Source: Massilia agri
GTDB lineage: Bacteria; Pseudomonadota; Gammaproteobacteria; Burkholderiales; Burkholderiaceae_D
Length of the DNA: 64,000 nt
Assembly (NCBI RefSeq): GCF_024753255.1
Contig: NZ_JANUHA010000005.1
Location: 1 to 64,000, forward strand
Reading direction: 5' to 3'
The notes beneath the pieces are model-generated. The model ran no database searches. It was not told the origin of the DNA and was given only the letters and a program-made list of their open reading frames with translations. Both the position numbers and the translations under genes were made by a program. Of the stretch, positions 47,124 to 55,595 are shown piece after piece; the first letter of the stretch is position 1; each line of letters begins with the position of its first letter.

Positions 47124-47832
47124 ATTTGCACTGGCTGAGCTGGACGCCCGCGAAATCGTCGGCGATGCCGGCCAGGCGCGTGCGCTCCTCATTGGTGATA
47201 TCGCGGAACTGCCACGCCGCGCGCGTGGACTGCGGACCGCGCGGCAGCACGCGCGCGCCGCGCACGCCCTGCTTGCCCAGGGCGTTCACCAGGCTCTGGG
47301 CCGCCGTCTCGGTCTTGAATACGCCCAGCGACACCGCCCATTTCATCGGTCCTTCGCCCTGCATCACGAAGTAGTTCGTCACGCCTTTTTCCTTCAGCTC
47401 GGCCACGCGGCGGTCGGCGCCTTCCTTGCCGCCGTTCGGCGGCAGGTAGACCAGGTGGCTGCTGACTTCCTGGAAGGGCACGCTGATGCGTGACTGGCGT
47501 TCGCCAAGGCCGAGGCGATCGATGCGGGTTTCGAAGCGGCGCGCGTCCGGCGCCGCGAAGCTGCCCGCCTGGGTGCAGGCGATGGTGGCCACCGGCGCGG
47601 GTACCGGCTCCGGCGGCGTCTCCGTGGCTGCGGACGCCGGCTCGGCGGCTGCGGTTTCCGCGGCGGCGCGTGCCTCGGCCGCGCTCAGCATCACCATGCG
47701 TTCGCTCGCCAGCTGGCTTTTCAGGCGCTGCGGCTCGCGCTCGCCGCCTTCGACCTTGCCGAGATAACCCTGGCCATAGGCGAACAGCGCCGCATTCGCG
47801 GCGAGCAGGGCCCAGAATATCAATTTCAACAA
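47122..47832 (-). CDS. SPOR domain-containing membrane protein
   Basis: A 236-residue protein: an N-terminal membrane helix (LKLIFWALLAANAALFAYG), an Ala/Glu/Pro-rich linker, and a C-terminal SPOR-like domain with FETRIDRLGLGERQSRISVP and KWAVSLGVFKTETAAQSL. A conserved Cys pair (IACTQAG and QLSQC) could form a disulfide. It starts with TTG (47832; a second TTG follows at 47829), chosen because a GGGAGA site lies 6-9 bases upstream and the membrane helix follows at once. It is the last gene of the argS operon. Confidence 0.82.
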   Translation of the reverse strand: MLKLIFWALLAANAALFAYGQGYLGKVEGGEREPQRLKSQLASERMVMLSAAEARAAAETAAAEPASAATETPPEPVPAPVATIACTQAGSFAAPDARRFETRIDRLGLGERQSRISVPFQEVSSHLVYLPPNGGKEGADRRVAELKEKGVTNYFVMQGEGPMKWAVSLGVFKTETAAQSLVNALGKQGVRGARVLPRGPQSTRAAWQFRDITNEERTRLAGIADDFAGVQLSQCK

Positions 47833-47848
47833 GTGCGCTCTCCCGTGA

Positions 47849-48577
47849 TCAATCCCTGGCCGCCACGTGCAGGCCGACCAGCACGATATTATCGACCAGG
47901 CGGTGGGCAAGCTTGAGGGTAGGGGAGATATACGGCGCCGCGCCGCCCGAGACGATGCAGGCCGTGGCCGCATGGGCGGCGCAGGCGCGCTCGATGGCGC
48001 CGGCCTGGGCCGACAGGCAGCCGGAAACGATGGCATCGACCGTGTTGTCGCCGAAGACCGGGGGCGGGGCCGCGCCCGGCTTCACTTGCGGCAGCTGGGC
48101 GGTATCGCGGGCCAGCGAGCCGGCCATCAGCGCCAGGCCGGGCAGGATCATGCCGCCGATGAAGCGGCCGTCGCTTGTCACGGCATCCACCGTGGTTGCG
48201 GTGCCGCAGGTCGCCACGATCACGTCCTGGCCAGGCGCCAGCGCGTGCGCGCCGATGGCGGCGGCGAAGCGGTCGCAGCCCAGCTGGCCGGGGTTGCGGT
48301 AGCCGTTGCGCAGGCCCGCACGCTCCGGCGTGGAGGCGAACCACTCGAGCGCGATCCCGTCCGGCAGCGCCGCCGCGATGCGCTCGCGCGCTTCCTGTCC
48401 GGCGACGTTCGAGACCAGGGCGCGCGTCACGCCGGCCGCGCGCCAGGCCTCGGCCATGGCGCCCAGCTCCGCATGCGGCGCCGCATCGGCCAGTTCCCAT
48501 TCGCCCGGCGCCGCATCCGGGCCGACGGCGGCCCACTTGATGCGCGTGTTCCCGGCATCGACCAGGAGCAGCTTCAT
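47849..48577 (-). CDS. coaX: Type III pantothenate kinase
   Basis: A 242-residue CoaX, catalysing the first step of CoA synthesis. The ATP phosphate loop is MKLLLVDAGNTRIKWA; the pantothenate/metal region is NPGQLGCDRFAAAIGA; TCGTATTVDAV is the second phosphate motif. It overlaps birA by 4 bases (48574-48577). The pairing with birA is common in beta-proteobacteria. Confidence 0.95.
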   Translation of the reverse strand: MKLLLVDAGNTRIKWAAVGPDAAPGEWELADAAPHAELGAMAEAWRAAGVTRALVSNVAGQEARERIAAALPDGIALEWFASTPERAGLRNGYRNPGQLGCDRFAAAIGAHALAPGQDVIVATCGTATTVDAVTSDGRFIGGMILPGLALMAGSLARDTAQLPQVKPGAAPPPVFGDNTVDAIVSGCLSAQAGAIERACAAHAATACIVSGGAAPYISPTLKLAHRLVDNIVLVGLHVAARD

Positions 48578-49338
48578 GCCTTCACCCGCAGCGACACGTC
48601 GCCGGCCATGACGGTGATGCGGCCTGCTTCCGTATCGAGCAGCAGGCGGCCGGTCTCTTCGACGCCGGCTGCGCGGCCTTCGTGCACTACCGCGCCGTTG
48701 TCGAGCAGGACCACGGTCTCGCCCTGCCAGGCATGGCGCAGGTTCCAGCGCGCGCAGAAGGCGGCGAAGCCTTGTTGTTCGAACAGGCGCAGGCAGTTCG
48801 CGAGGGCGTCGAGCAGGGCGGCCATCAGGACGTCGCGCTCCATGCGCGCCAGCCAGGGGGCGCCGGCGGCGCTGCGGCCAAGCTGCGCTTCGACCTCGTC
48901 GGGCATGAGCAGGTTCAGGCCGATGCCGATCACGCACCAGGTGCCCCCGCCCGGCGCGGCCTGGGTTTCGACCAGGATGCCGGCCAGCTTGTCGCCGTCC
49001 TTGAGCACGTCGTTCGGCCACTTGAGCTGCACCTGCACGCCCAGTAGACCGAGCGCATCGCCGAGCGCGGCGCCGATTGCCAGCGGCAGGCCAAGCAGCG
49101 TCTGCGGGCCGCCCGCGAACTTCCAGGCCAGCGAGAAGGTCAGCGAATTCTCGCTTGAGGAAAGCCAGCTGCGTCCCGCGCGCCCGCGTCCGGCGGTCTG
49201 GTGCTCGGCCACCAGCAGCACGGGCCCCGTCAGGGTGGCCGCGCGGGCAAGAAGGTCGGCGCTGGTCGAGCCGGTCTGCGCCACCACTTCGACGGCGACG
49301 CCGGATGTGGACAGCGCGGCGATGCGGTCAGCGTTCAT
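48574..49338 (-). CDS. birA: Biotin-[acetyl-CoA-carboxylase] ligase
   Basis: A 254-residue biotin protein ligase that attaches biotin to AccB. Key parts are QTGSTSADL, the biotinyl-AMP loop AEHQTAGRGRAGRSW and KWPNDVLKDGDKLAGILVE. It lacks the N-terminal DNA-binding domain of Escherichia coli BirA, so it is not a repressor. It overlaps coaX and the SDR gene by 4 bases each. Confidence 0.93.
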   Translation of the reverse strand: MNADRIAALSTSGVAVEVVAQTGSTSADLLARAATLTGPVLLVAEHQTAGRGRAGRSWLSSSENSLTFSLAWKFAGGPQTLLGLPLAIGAALGDALGLLGVQVQLKWPNDVLKDGDKLAGILVETQAAPGGGTWCVIGIGLNLLMPDEVEAQLGRSAAGAPWLARMERDVLMAALLDALANCLRLFEQQGFAAFCARWNLRHAWQGETVVLLDNGAVVHEGRAAGVEETGRLLLDTEAGRITVMAGDVSLRVKA

Positions 49339-50138
49339 GCCTTCCTCCCGGCCTGCAGGCGCTTCTTGGTCGGCGCGCGCGAGAAGAGGGCATCGAAGAG
49401 GACGTTGGGCAACAGGCGCAGCAGCTTGGCGGTCACGCCCATCTGCCAGGGCAGGACACGGTAGCTGTGGCCGCGCGCGATCACGTCGGCGGCCTTGGCG
49501 GCGAAGCGTCCGGCCGGCATCAGGAAAGGCATGGGAAAACGGTTGTTGCGGGTCATGGGAGTATCGATGTAGCCGGGGGCGATGGTCACCACCCGGATGT
49601 TCGAAGCAGAGAGCTCGAGGCGCAGCGCTTCGCAGTAGCTGTGCACGGCCGCCTTGGAGGCGCAATAGGCGCCGGCGCCGCGCATGCCGCGGATGCCCGC
49701 CACGCTGCCGATGCCGACCAGGCGGCATGGGGTGCCTTCCACTTTCATCTGGAAGATGAAGGGCGCGAAGGTCGACACGGTGGCGTTGACGTTGGTGGCG
49801 AACACCGCATCGAACACCGGCAGGTCGTCAGGCCGTTCGGTGAGGGTGCCGTGCGAGATGCCGGCGCTGGCGATGACGATGTCGGCGCCGCCGTTCACCT
49901 CGATGAAATCGGCGGCGGCGCTCGCCAGCGCCTCACGGTCGAGCACGTCGACCGCATAGATGCGGTGGCGTTCGGGGTGGGGGAGGCTGGCGACCAGTTC
50001 GGCCAAGGCCTCGCGCCGCCGCGCCAGCAGGCCGAGCACGGCGCCGCGCGCCGCGTATTCGCGCGCAAGGGCAGCGCCGATGCCGCTCGAGGCGCCGGTG
50101 ATGAACACCCGGTCCGCGCGGCCCGGCACGAGGGTCAT
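49335..50138 (-). CDS. SDR family NAD(P)-dependent oxidoreductase
   Basis: A 267-residue short-chain dehydrogenase with TGASSGIGAAL (nucleotide binding), the NAG-like SAGIS segment and the active site YCASKAAV (Tyr-Lys) with Ser in GSVAG. The C-terminal part (VTAKLLRLLPNVLFDALF) is hydrophobic, as in SDRs that associate with membranes. The substrate is unknown. It is translationally coupled with birA and dsbA by 4-base overlaps. Confidence 0.9.
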   Translation of the reverse strand: MTLVPGRADRVFITGASSGIGAALAREYAARGAVLGLLARRREALAELVASLPHPERHRIYAVDVLDREALASAAADFIEVNGGADIVIASAGISHGTLTERPDDLPVFDAVFATNVNATVSTFAPFIFQMKVEGTPCRLVGIGSVAGIRGMRGAGAYCASKAAVHSYCEALRLELSASNIRVVTIAPGYIDTPMTRNNRFPMPFLMPAGRFAAKAADVIARGHSYRVLPWQMGVTAKLLRLLPNVLFDALFSRAPTKKRLQAGRKA

Positions 50139-50800
50139 TTCTTGTCCGCTCGCGCCCGCGCGACCAGCACGTCCATCACCGAGAGAGTGCCCGCCAGGGC
50201 CTGCTCGCCGCTGCTGCCGTTCGCTTCCGACACCATGCCGGGCGAGGTCAGGAAGCGGCCGTCGATGGCAACCATGGGCCAGTGGGTGATGCGGTAGCCA
50301 TCCATCATGGCCTGGGCGCGGCGCACCTTGGCCTGCACGCCGAAGGATCGGTAGGTGTCGATGAAGCGGGCGCGGTCGATGCCGGCGCGGCTGGCCCAGT
50401 CGAACACCTGCTCGTCCTGCGACAGCGGCAGGCGCTCGACGTGCATGGCGTTGAAGGCCTTGTCGTGGTACTGCTCGAGCATGCCGAGCGATTCCAGCGT
50501 GAAGAACAGGCGCTGCTGCGCCGCCACCGCCTCGCCGCGCGGCACGTGCACGCGGCGGAACACGATGTTGTCGCCCTGTTTCTTTACCCAGGCCGCCAGC
50601 CTGGGCTCGAAGGCGTAGCAGTGCGGGCAGTAATAGGCGAAGAACTCGATGACCTCGACCTTCTTGCCGCTGTCCGTCGGCTGCGATTCCTGCAGCAGCG
50701 TGAACTCGGCGCCTTCCCTGGGGCTGGTCGGCGAAGCGCCCGCGAGCGCGGCGGCGGCGAGCAGGACGGCGGCACAGGCGAGGCGGCGGAGTGGCTGCAT
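50135..50800 (-). CDS. dsbA: Periplasmic thiol:disulfide interchange protein DsbA
   Basis: A 221-residue thioredoxin-fold oxidase with a signal peptide (cleavage near GASP, about residue 23). The CPHC active site is in FFAYYCPHCYAFEP, and the cis-Pro loop is in ITHWPMVAIDG-like THWPMVAID. It introduces disulfides into exported proteins. It comes 7 bases after the SPOR gene in the argS operon. Confidence 0.92.
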   Translation of the reverse strand: MQPLRRLACAAVLLAAAALAGASPTSPREGAEFTLLQESQPTDSGKKVEVIEFFAYYCPHCYAFEPRLAAWVKKQGDNIVFRRVHVPRGEAVAAQQRLFFTLESLGMLEQYHDKAFNAMHVERLPLSQDEQVFDWASRAGIDRARFIDTYRSFGVQAKVRRAQAMMDGYRITHWPMVAIDGRFLTSPGMVSEANGSSGEQALAGTLSVMDVLVARARADKK

Positions 50801-50807
50801 GGTTTCC

Positions 50808-51482
50808 TCAGCGCTGGTTGCGGACGATGGCGACGTCGATGCCGCTGTCGAGCAGCTTGGCGCGCGCCTTGTTCATGGCTTCGACCTGGTTGTAGGGGCC
50901 GACGCGCACGCGGTGCAGCACGCCGCCGTCGGTGCTGCGGTCGCTGATCGCGGCTTCGAAGCCGAGCAGCGCCAGCTTGGCGCGGGTGTTCTCGGCATCC
51001 GACATCTCGCGGAATGCGCCCGCCTGCAGGTAGTAGATATAACCGTCGCCAGCGCCGGCCGGTGCGGCCGCTGGCGCGGGTGCGGCAGGTGCGGCAGCGG
51101 CGGCCGGCGCCGGAGCGCTCGGTGCGGCAGGCTGCGCCGCGCCACCCTGCATGCCGGCGATCGCCTGGCCCAGCGGGTCGGCGTCAGCCGCCGGTGCGGG
51201 CGCCGGTTCCGGACGGTTGGCGCGTTCCGCGATCTCGCGGTTGGCTTCGCGCGCGGCGTCGCGGTTGCCGTACAGCGGCTTGTTCGGATCGGTCGCCTGG
51301 CTCGGCGCGAGATCGGCCGGACGGCCCATCTTGTTGGAGCGGTCGGTGAAGGGCGACTGGCCCTTGGTGATCACGAGCGCGACCACGACCGCGATCCCCA
51401 GGCCGATGATCAGGCCGATGATGATGCCGGTCAGGGTGCTGCCGCGCTGGCGCAGCGAAGAGAAGGAACGAAGGGTGGTCAT
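50808..51482 (-). CDS. SPOR domain protein (FtsN-like)
   Basis: A 224-residue bitopic inner-membrane protein. A transmembrane helix lies at about residues 17-40 (GIIIGLIIGLGIAVVVALVI). A Pro/Ala linker runs from about 90 to 145, and a C-terminal SPOR domain (YIYYLQAGAFREMSDAENTRA, residues about 148-220) binds septal peptidoglycan. The architecture matches FtsN of beta-proteobacteria, and the argS-SPOR-dsbA order is typical. Whether it is the true FtsN is not proven. Confidence 0.85.
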   Translation of the reverse strand: MTTLRSFSSLRQRGSTLTGIIIGLIIGLGIAVVVALVITKGQSPFTDRSNKMGRPADLAPSQATDPNKPLYGNRDAAREANREIAERANRPEPAPAPAADADPLGQAIAGMQGGAAQPAAPSAPAPAAAAAPAAPAPAAAPAGAGDGYIYYLQAGAFREMSDAENTRAKLALLGFEAAISDRSTDGGVLHRVRVGPYNQVEAMNKARAKLLDSGIDVAIVRNQR

Positions 51483-51489
51483 GTTGCGA

Positions 51490-53229
51490 TCAATCTTGTG
51501 CGTCGAGGGGTGCGCGTTCCATCTTCTCGGGGGCGGAAACGCCGATCAGGGCCAGGCCGTTGCGCAGCACCTGGCGGGTGGCCACGGCCAGCGCCAGGCG
51601 CGCCAGCTTCAGGGGCTCGTTGTCCTCTAACAGCCACTTGTGCGCAAAGTAGTAGCTGTGCAGCTCGCCGGCCAGTTCGCGCAGGTAGAAGGCGACGTGG
51701 TGCGGGCTCAGCTCGACCTTGGCGCGCTCCAGCATTTCCGGATAGGCGGACAGCTTGACCAGCAGGCTGGCTTCGTGCGGCTCGGTGAGCAGCGACAGGT
51801 CCGCGCCGGCCAGTTGCGATTCAATGCCGCCCCAGTTCGCGAGCGCCGAGCAGATACGCGCATGGGCGTACTGCACGTAGTAGACCGGGTTCTCGTCCGA
51901 GGTCTTCAGCGCGACGTCGACGTCGAACACGAATTCGGTGTCGGCCTTGCGCGAGATGAGGAAGAAGCGCACCGCGTCGCGGCCGCGCGTGATGTCGCCG
52001 TTGCCCGACCATTCGATCAGGTCGCGCACGGTGACGTAGGAACCGGCGCGCTTGGAGATCTTGACCTCTTCGCCGTTCTTCATGACGGTGACCATCTTGT
52101 GCAGCACGTAGTCGGGATAGCCCTTCGGGATGCCGATATTGACCGCCTGCAGGCCGGCGCGCACGCGCGCGATGGTGCCGTGGTGGTCGCTGCCCTGGAT
52201 GTTGATGGCCTGGTCGAAGCCGCGGCGGAATTTCTGGATGTGGTAGGCCACGTCCGGCACGAAGTAGGTGAAGCCGCCGTCCGACTTGCGCATCACGCGG
52301 TCCTTGTCATCGCCGTAGTCGGTGGTCTTGAGCCACAGCGCGCCTTCCTGCTCGTAGGTGACGCCGGCATCGACCAGCGCCTTCACGGCCGCTTCGACCT
52401 TGCCGTCAGCGTACAGGGAAGACTCGAGGTAGTAGTTGTCGAACTTGACGCCGAAGGCCTGCAGGTCCTGGTCCTGCTCGTTGCGCAGGTAGGTCACGGC
52501 GAAGCGGCGGATCGATTCGATGTCGTCGACGTCGCCCGAGGCGGTGGCCGGCTCGCCGTCGCTGGCGGAGACGGTCTTCTTCGCCAGGAAGTCGGCGGCG
52601 ATCTCGGCGATGTAGTCGCCGTTGTAGGCCGACTCGGGCCACTCGGCGTCGCCCGGCTTGAAGCCGCGTGCGCGCGCCTGCACCGAGGTGGCCAGGGTGG
52701 CGATCTGCACGCCGGCGTCGTTGTAGTAGAACTCGCGGGTCACCTCATGGCCCTGCGATTCGAACAGCGAGGACAGGGCGTCGCCCAGCGCGGCCTGGCG
52801 GCCGTGGCCGACGTGCAGCGGGCCGGTCGGGTTGGCCGAGACGAATTCGATGATGGCGTGGTGGCCCTTGCCCGAGGTGCCGCGGCCAAATGCTTCACCC
52901 TGCTCGAGCACGGTGCGCACGACCGACTGCTTGGCGCCGGCAGCCACGCGCAGGTTGATGAAGCCGGGGCCGGCCACGTCGGCCGACTCGACCAGGCCGG
53001 AGGCAGCAGGTTCGGCGAGCAGGGCGGCGACCAGGCGGGTGGCCAGGTCGCGCGGATTGGTTTTCAGCGGCTTGGCCAGCTGCATGGCGATATTGCAGGC
53101 GATGTCGCCGTGGCTGGGGTCGCGCGGACGCTCCAGCACCACGTTAGGAGTCAGATCGGTGCCGGCAATGATCGGCGCGAGGGCGGCCTGGAACAGGGCA
53201 ACGATTTCTTGTTTTTGTTGGGCGAGCAT
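51490..53229 (-). CDS. argS: Arginyl-tRNA synthetase
   Basis: A 579-residue class I synthetase. The HIGH-type motif is [11 protein letters not shown] (about residues 130-140) and the KMSKS-type loop is [10 protein letters not shown]. The N-terminal Add-1 domain and the C-terminal all-helical anticodon domain ([13 protein letters not shown]) are intact. It is the first gene of a seven-gene minus-strand operon running to 47122. Confidence 0.97.
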   Translation of the reverse strand: MLAQQKQEIVALFQAALAPIIAGTDLTPNVVLERPRDPSHGDIACNIAMQLAKPLKTNPRDLATRLVAALLAEPAASGLVESADVAGPGFINLRVAAGAKQSVVRTVLEQGEAFGRGTSGKGHHAIIEFVSANPTGPLHVGHGRQAALGDALSSLFESQGHEVTREFYYNDAGVQIATLATSVQARARGFKPGDAEWPESAYNGDYIAEIAADFLAKKTVSASDGEPATASGDVDDIESIRRFAVTYLRNEQDQDLQAFGVKFDNYYLESSLYADGKVEAAVKALVDAGVTYEQEGALWLKTTDYGDDKDRVMRKSDGGFTYFVPDVAYHIQKFRRGFDQAINIQGSDHHGTIARVRAGLQAVNIGIPKGYPDYVLHKMVTVMKNGEEVKISKRAGSYVTVRDLIEWSGNGDITRGRDAVRFFLISRKADTEFVFDVDVALKTSDENPVYYVQYAHARICSALANWGGIESQLAGADLSLLTEPHEASLLVKLSAYPEMLERAKVELSPHHVAFYLRELAGELHSYYFAHKWLLEDNEPLKLARLALAVATRQVLRNGLALIGVSAPEKMERAPLDAQD

Positions 53230-53367
53230 GGGGATGTCTGTCTGATAAAAGAGGGAGGCCTGCAGGCAGGCAAGCAGCGGCCATTATACTGGTTTGGCGA
53301 AGTACGGAAACATGTTCCCCAGTGTACGGGTTGATTGTTATTTAAGCGGCGCCAAAGCCTAAACCGT

Positions 53368-53373
53368 TACAAT
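53368..53373 (+). promoter_or_regulatory. -10 box of rsmB
   Basis: TACAAT at 53368-53373 is a good -10 hexamer 33 bases before the rsmB ATG. No matching -35 is seen at 16-18 bases, so the promoter is only tentatively placed. It lies between the divergent argS and rsmB genes. Confidence 0.35.
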
Positions 53374-53405
53374 GAGGGCCTTTTGCATCTGTAGTGACCC
53401 CTGCC

Positions 53406-54977
53406 ATGACCGACAAGCGCCCGACGCTCACCCTGAAACCGAAAGCCAAGCCGGCGCGTTCCACCACGTCGGGAGGAGTACGGCCATCCGGGGTACGGCC
53501 ATCCGGGGCCAGTGCGGATGGGGGCGCCTCCGCCAAGCCGGCCGCCAAGCCGACCTACCGCCCTTCGGCGGAGCGCGAGGCGGCCACGCCCGAACGCCGC
53601 GCACCCGTCACCAGGGAGGTGCCGCGCCTGCGCGAAGCCCACCAGGTCAAGGTCGCCCCGCAGCGCGACTACCGTCCCGACCTGAAATCCGACTCGCTCG
53701 CCCTGGCCCTGCTGGGCGCGGCCAATGCCGTGGCCCGCGTGCGCGGCGGCAGTGCGCTGCCGCAGGCGCTGGCCGGCGTGTTTACCGCCTACGAAGTCAC
53801 CCCGCAGGCGCGTGGCGCGATCCAGGACATCGCCTACCGCACCATGCGCCAGCTGGGCCGCAGCGATACCCTGCTCGGCCTGATGACGTCCAAGGCGCCG
53901 GAGCCCCCGATGCTGGCCGGACTCTTGTGCGCCGCCCTGGCCCTGCTGGATCCGCCGCAGGGGACCCAGCCGCCCTACGAGGCCTTCACCGTGGTCGACC
54001 AGGCCGTGAACGCGGCCGCCAGCCACCCCGATTTCGCCCATGCCAAGGCCATGGTCAATGCCGTGCTGCGCCGCTTCCTGCGCGAGCGCGAGGCCCTGGT
54101 GGCGCAAGCGCTCAAGCAGCCGCTGGCACGCTGGAACTACCCCCAGTGGTGGATCGACAGCACCCGCGCCGCCTATCCCGACAAATGGGAAAGCATCCTC
54201 GCGGCCGGGAACGTGCACCCGCCACTCACCTTGCGTGTCAACCGCCGCCGTACGGACGTCGACACCTACCTGGCGACCCTGGCGGACGCCGGCATCGAAG
54301 CAAGCAGGGTAGGCCCCAGCGCCGTGCGCCTGGCCCAGGCCATGAACGTCAGCCAGATCCCGGGCTTCCACGAGGGGGTGGTGTCGGTGCAGGATGCCGG
54401 CGCCCAGCTGGCCGCGCCGCTGCTCGAGCTGCAGGATGGCATGCGGGTGCTGGACGCCTGCGCCGCCCCGGGCGGCAAGAGCGGCCACATCCTCGAGACG
54501 GCCGACGTCGACCTCACCTCGGTCGATGCCGATCCCCAGCGCCTGGCGCGGGTCGGCGACAACCTGGGGCGCCTGGGCCTGCAGGCGAAGCTGATCGCGG
54601 CCGAGGCCCAGGATAGCGGCTGGTGGGACGGGCAGCAGTACGATCGCATCCTGGCCGACGTGCCCTGCACGGCCTCGGGCATCGTGCGCCGCCACCCGGA
54701 CATCCGCTGGCTGCGCCGCAAGTCCGATACGCTCCAACTTGCAACACTTTCCAGCAAAATACTCGACAACCTTTGGCAGATGTTGCTGCCCAATGGTAAA
54801 TTGCTGTTCGTGACATGTTCGCTCTGGCCCCAGGAATCGGAGGCGCAGGCGGCTGCTTTCGCGGCACGCCACAACGCGCTCCGCCTCGACGCGCCGGGCC
54901 AGCTGCTGCCAGCCAGCGGTGCCGCGCAGGATCATGACGGCTTGTTCTACGCCCTGTTCCAGAAAAACGCGGCGTGA
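53406..54977 (+). CDS. rsmB: 16S rRNA (cytosine-5) methyltransferase RsmB
   Basis: A 523-residue SAM-dependent enzyme that methylates C967 of 16S rRNA. Residues 1-85 form a basic, Pro/Ala-rich disordered extension not present in Escherichia coli. A NusB-like domain follows (about 95-230), then the methyltransferase domain with ACAAPGGKSGHILE, DVPCTASGIVRRHPDI and TCSLWPQE (two catalytic Cys). The ATG at 53406 is preferred over an in-frame GTG at 53394. The extension includes a perfect 15-base tandem repeat at 53478-53507. Confidence 0.93.
   Translation: MTDKRPTLTLKPKAKPARSTTSGGVRPSGVRPSGASADGGASAKPAAKPTYRPSAEREAATPERRAPVTREVPRLREAHQVKVAPQRDYRPDLKSDSLALALLGAANAVARVRGGSALPQALAGVFTAYEVTPQARGAIQDIAYRTMRQLGRSDTLLGLMTSKAPEPPMLAGLLCAALALLDPPQGTQPPYEAFTVVDQAVNAAASHPDFAHAKAMVNAVLRRFLREREALVAQALKQPLARWNYPQWWIDSTRAAYPDKWESILAAGNVHPPLTLRVNRRRTDVDTYLATLADAGIEASRVGPSAVRLAQAMNVSQIPGFHEGVVSVQDAGAQLAAPLLELQDGMRVLDACAAPGGKSGHILETADVDLTSVDADPQRLARVGDNLGRLGLQAKLIAAEAQDSGWWDGQQYDRILADVPCTASGIVRRHPDIRWLRRKSDTLQLATLSSKILDNLWQMLLPNGKLLFVTCSLWPQESEAQAAAFAARHNALRLDAPGQLLPASGAAQDHDGLFYALFQKNAA
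53478..53507. repeat. 15-base tandem repeat (two copies) inside rsmB
   Basis: Two perfect copies of a 15-base unit encode VRPSG twice in the disordered N-terminal extension of RsmB. The unit is a multiple of three, so copy-number change keeps the frame. Confidence 0.85.
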
Positions 54978-55019
54978 TGACTTTCCCTCATCACGTTTAA
55001 ACCAAGGCCCCGCTCACCC

Positions 55020-55595
55020 GTGACGTTACGATTCTTCTGCCTACTCGCCTGCCAGCTGCTGCTGGTCTTCGCGTGCACGCAGGCACGGGCGGCCGACGGG
55101 GTCGACATCACGCAGGCCGAGATCCAGCTCACCGAGGAAGGCTACCGCCTCAACACCCGCTTCTCCTTCGAGCTCAATCACGAGCTGCAGGAGGCGGTCC
55201 AGAACGGCATCAAGCTGGCCTTCACCACCGAGATCGAGATGACGCGCCCGCGCTGGTGGTGGCGTGACGAAAAGGCGGTGTTCTCGAAGCGCACCATCAG
55301 CATCTCCTACGACGTATTGACGCGCCAGTACAATGTGTCGAGCGGCGGCACCGTGCCCCAGAGTTTCCCGACGCTGGACGAAGCCTTGTCCCTGATCCGG
55401 CGCCCGGCGCGCTGGCTGATCGCACCCAGGAGCGCCCTCAAGACGGGCGAGACCTACGAGGTGTCGATCCGCATGTTCATGGACCGCGATTTCCTGTCCA
55501 AGCCGCTGCAGGTGAACGCCATCAACGATTCCAGCTGGCGCCTCGCCTCCAACCGCAAGACCTTCACCTATAAAGCGGGTCCAAGTGCGGGTTAG
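55020..55595 (+). CDS. DUF4390 family exported protein
   Basis: A 191-residue protein with a signal peptide (cleavage near ARAAD). Features of DUF4390 are ITQAEIQLTEEGYRLNTRFSF-like text at residues 30-50 and the Trp/Arg-rich TRPRWWWRDEKAVF. It starts with GTG at 55020. Its stop lies inside the beginning of the ntrY-like gene (11-base overlap), so expression is coupled. DUF4390 genes precede ntrY in many beta-proteobacteria; the function is unknown. Confidence 0.88.
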   Translation: MTLRFFCLLACQLLLVFACTQARAADGVDITQAEIQLTEEGYRLNTRFSFELNHELQEAVQNGIKLAFTTEIEMTRPRWWWRDEKAVFSKRTISISYDVLTRQYNVSSGGTVPQSFPTLDEALSLIRRPARWLIAPRSALKTGETYEVSIRMFMDRDFLSKPLQVNAINDSSWRLASNRKTFTYKAGPSAG

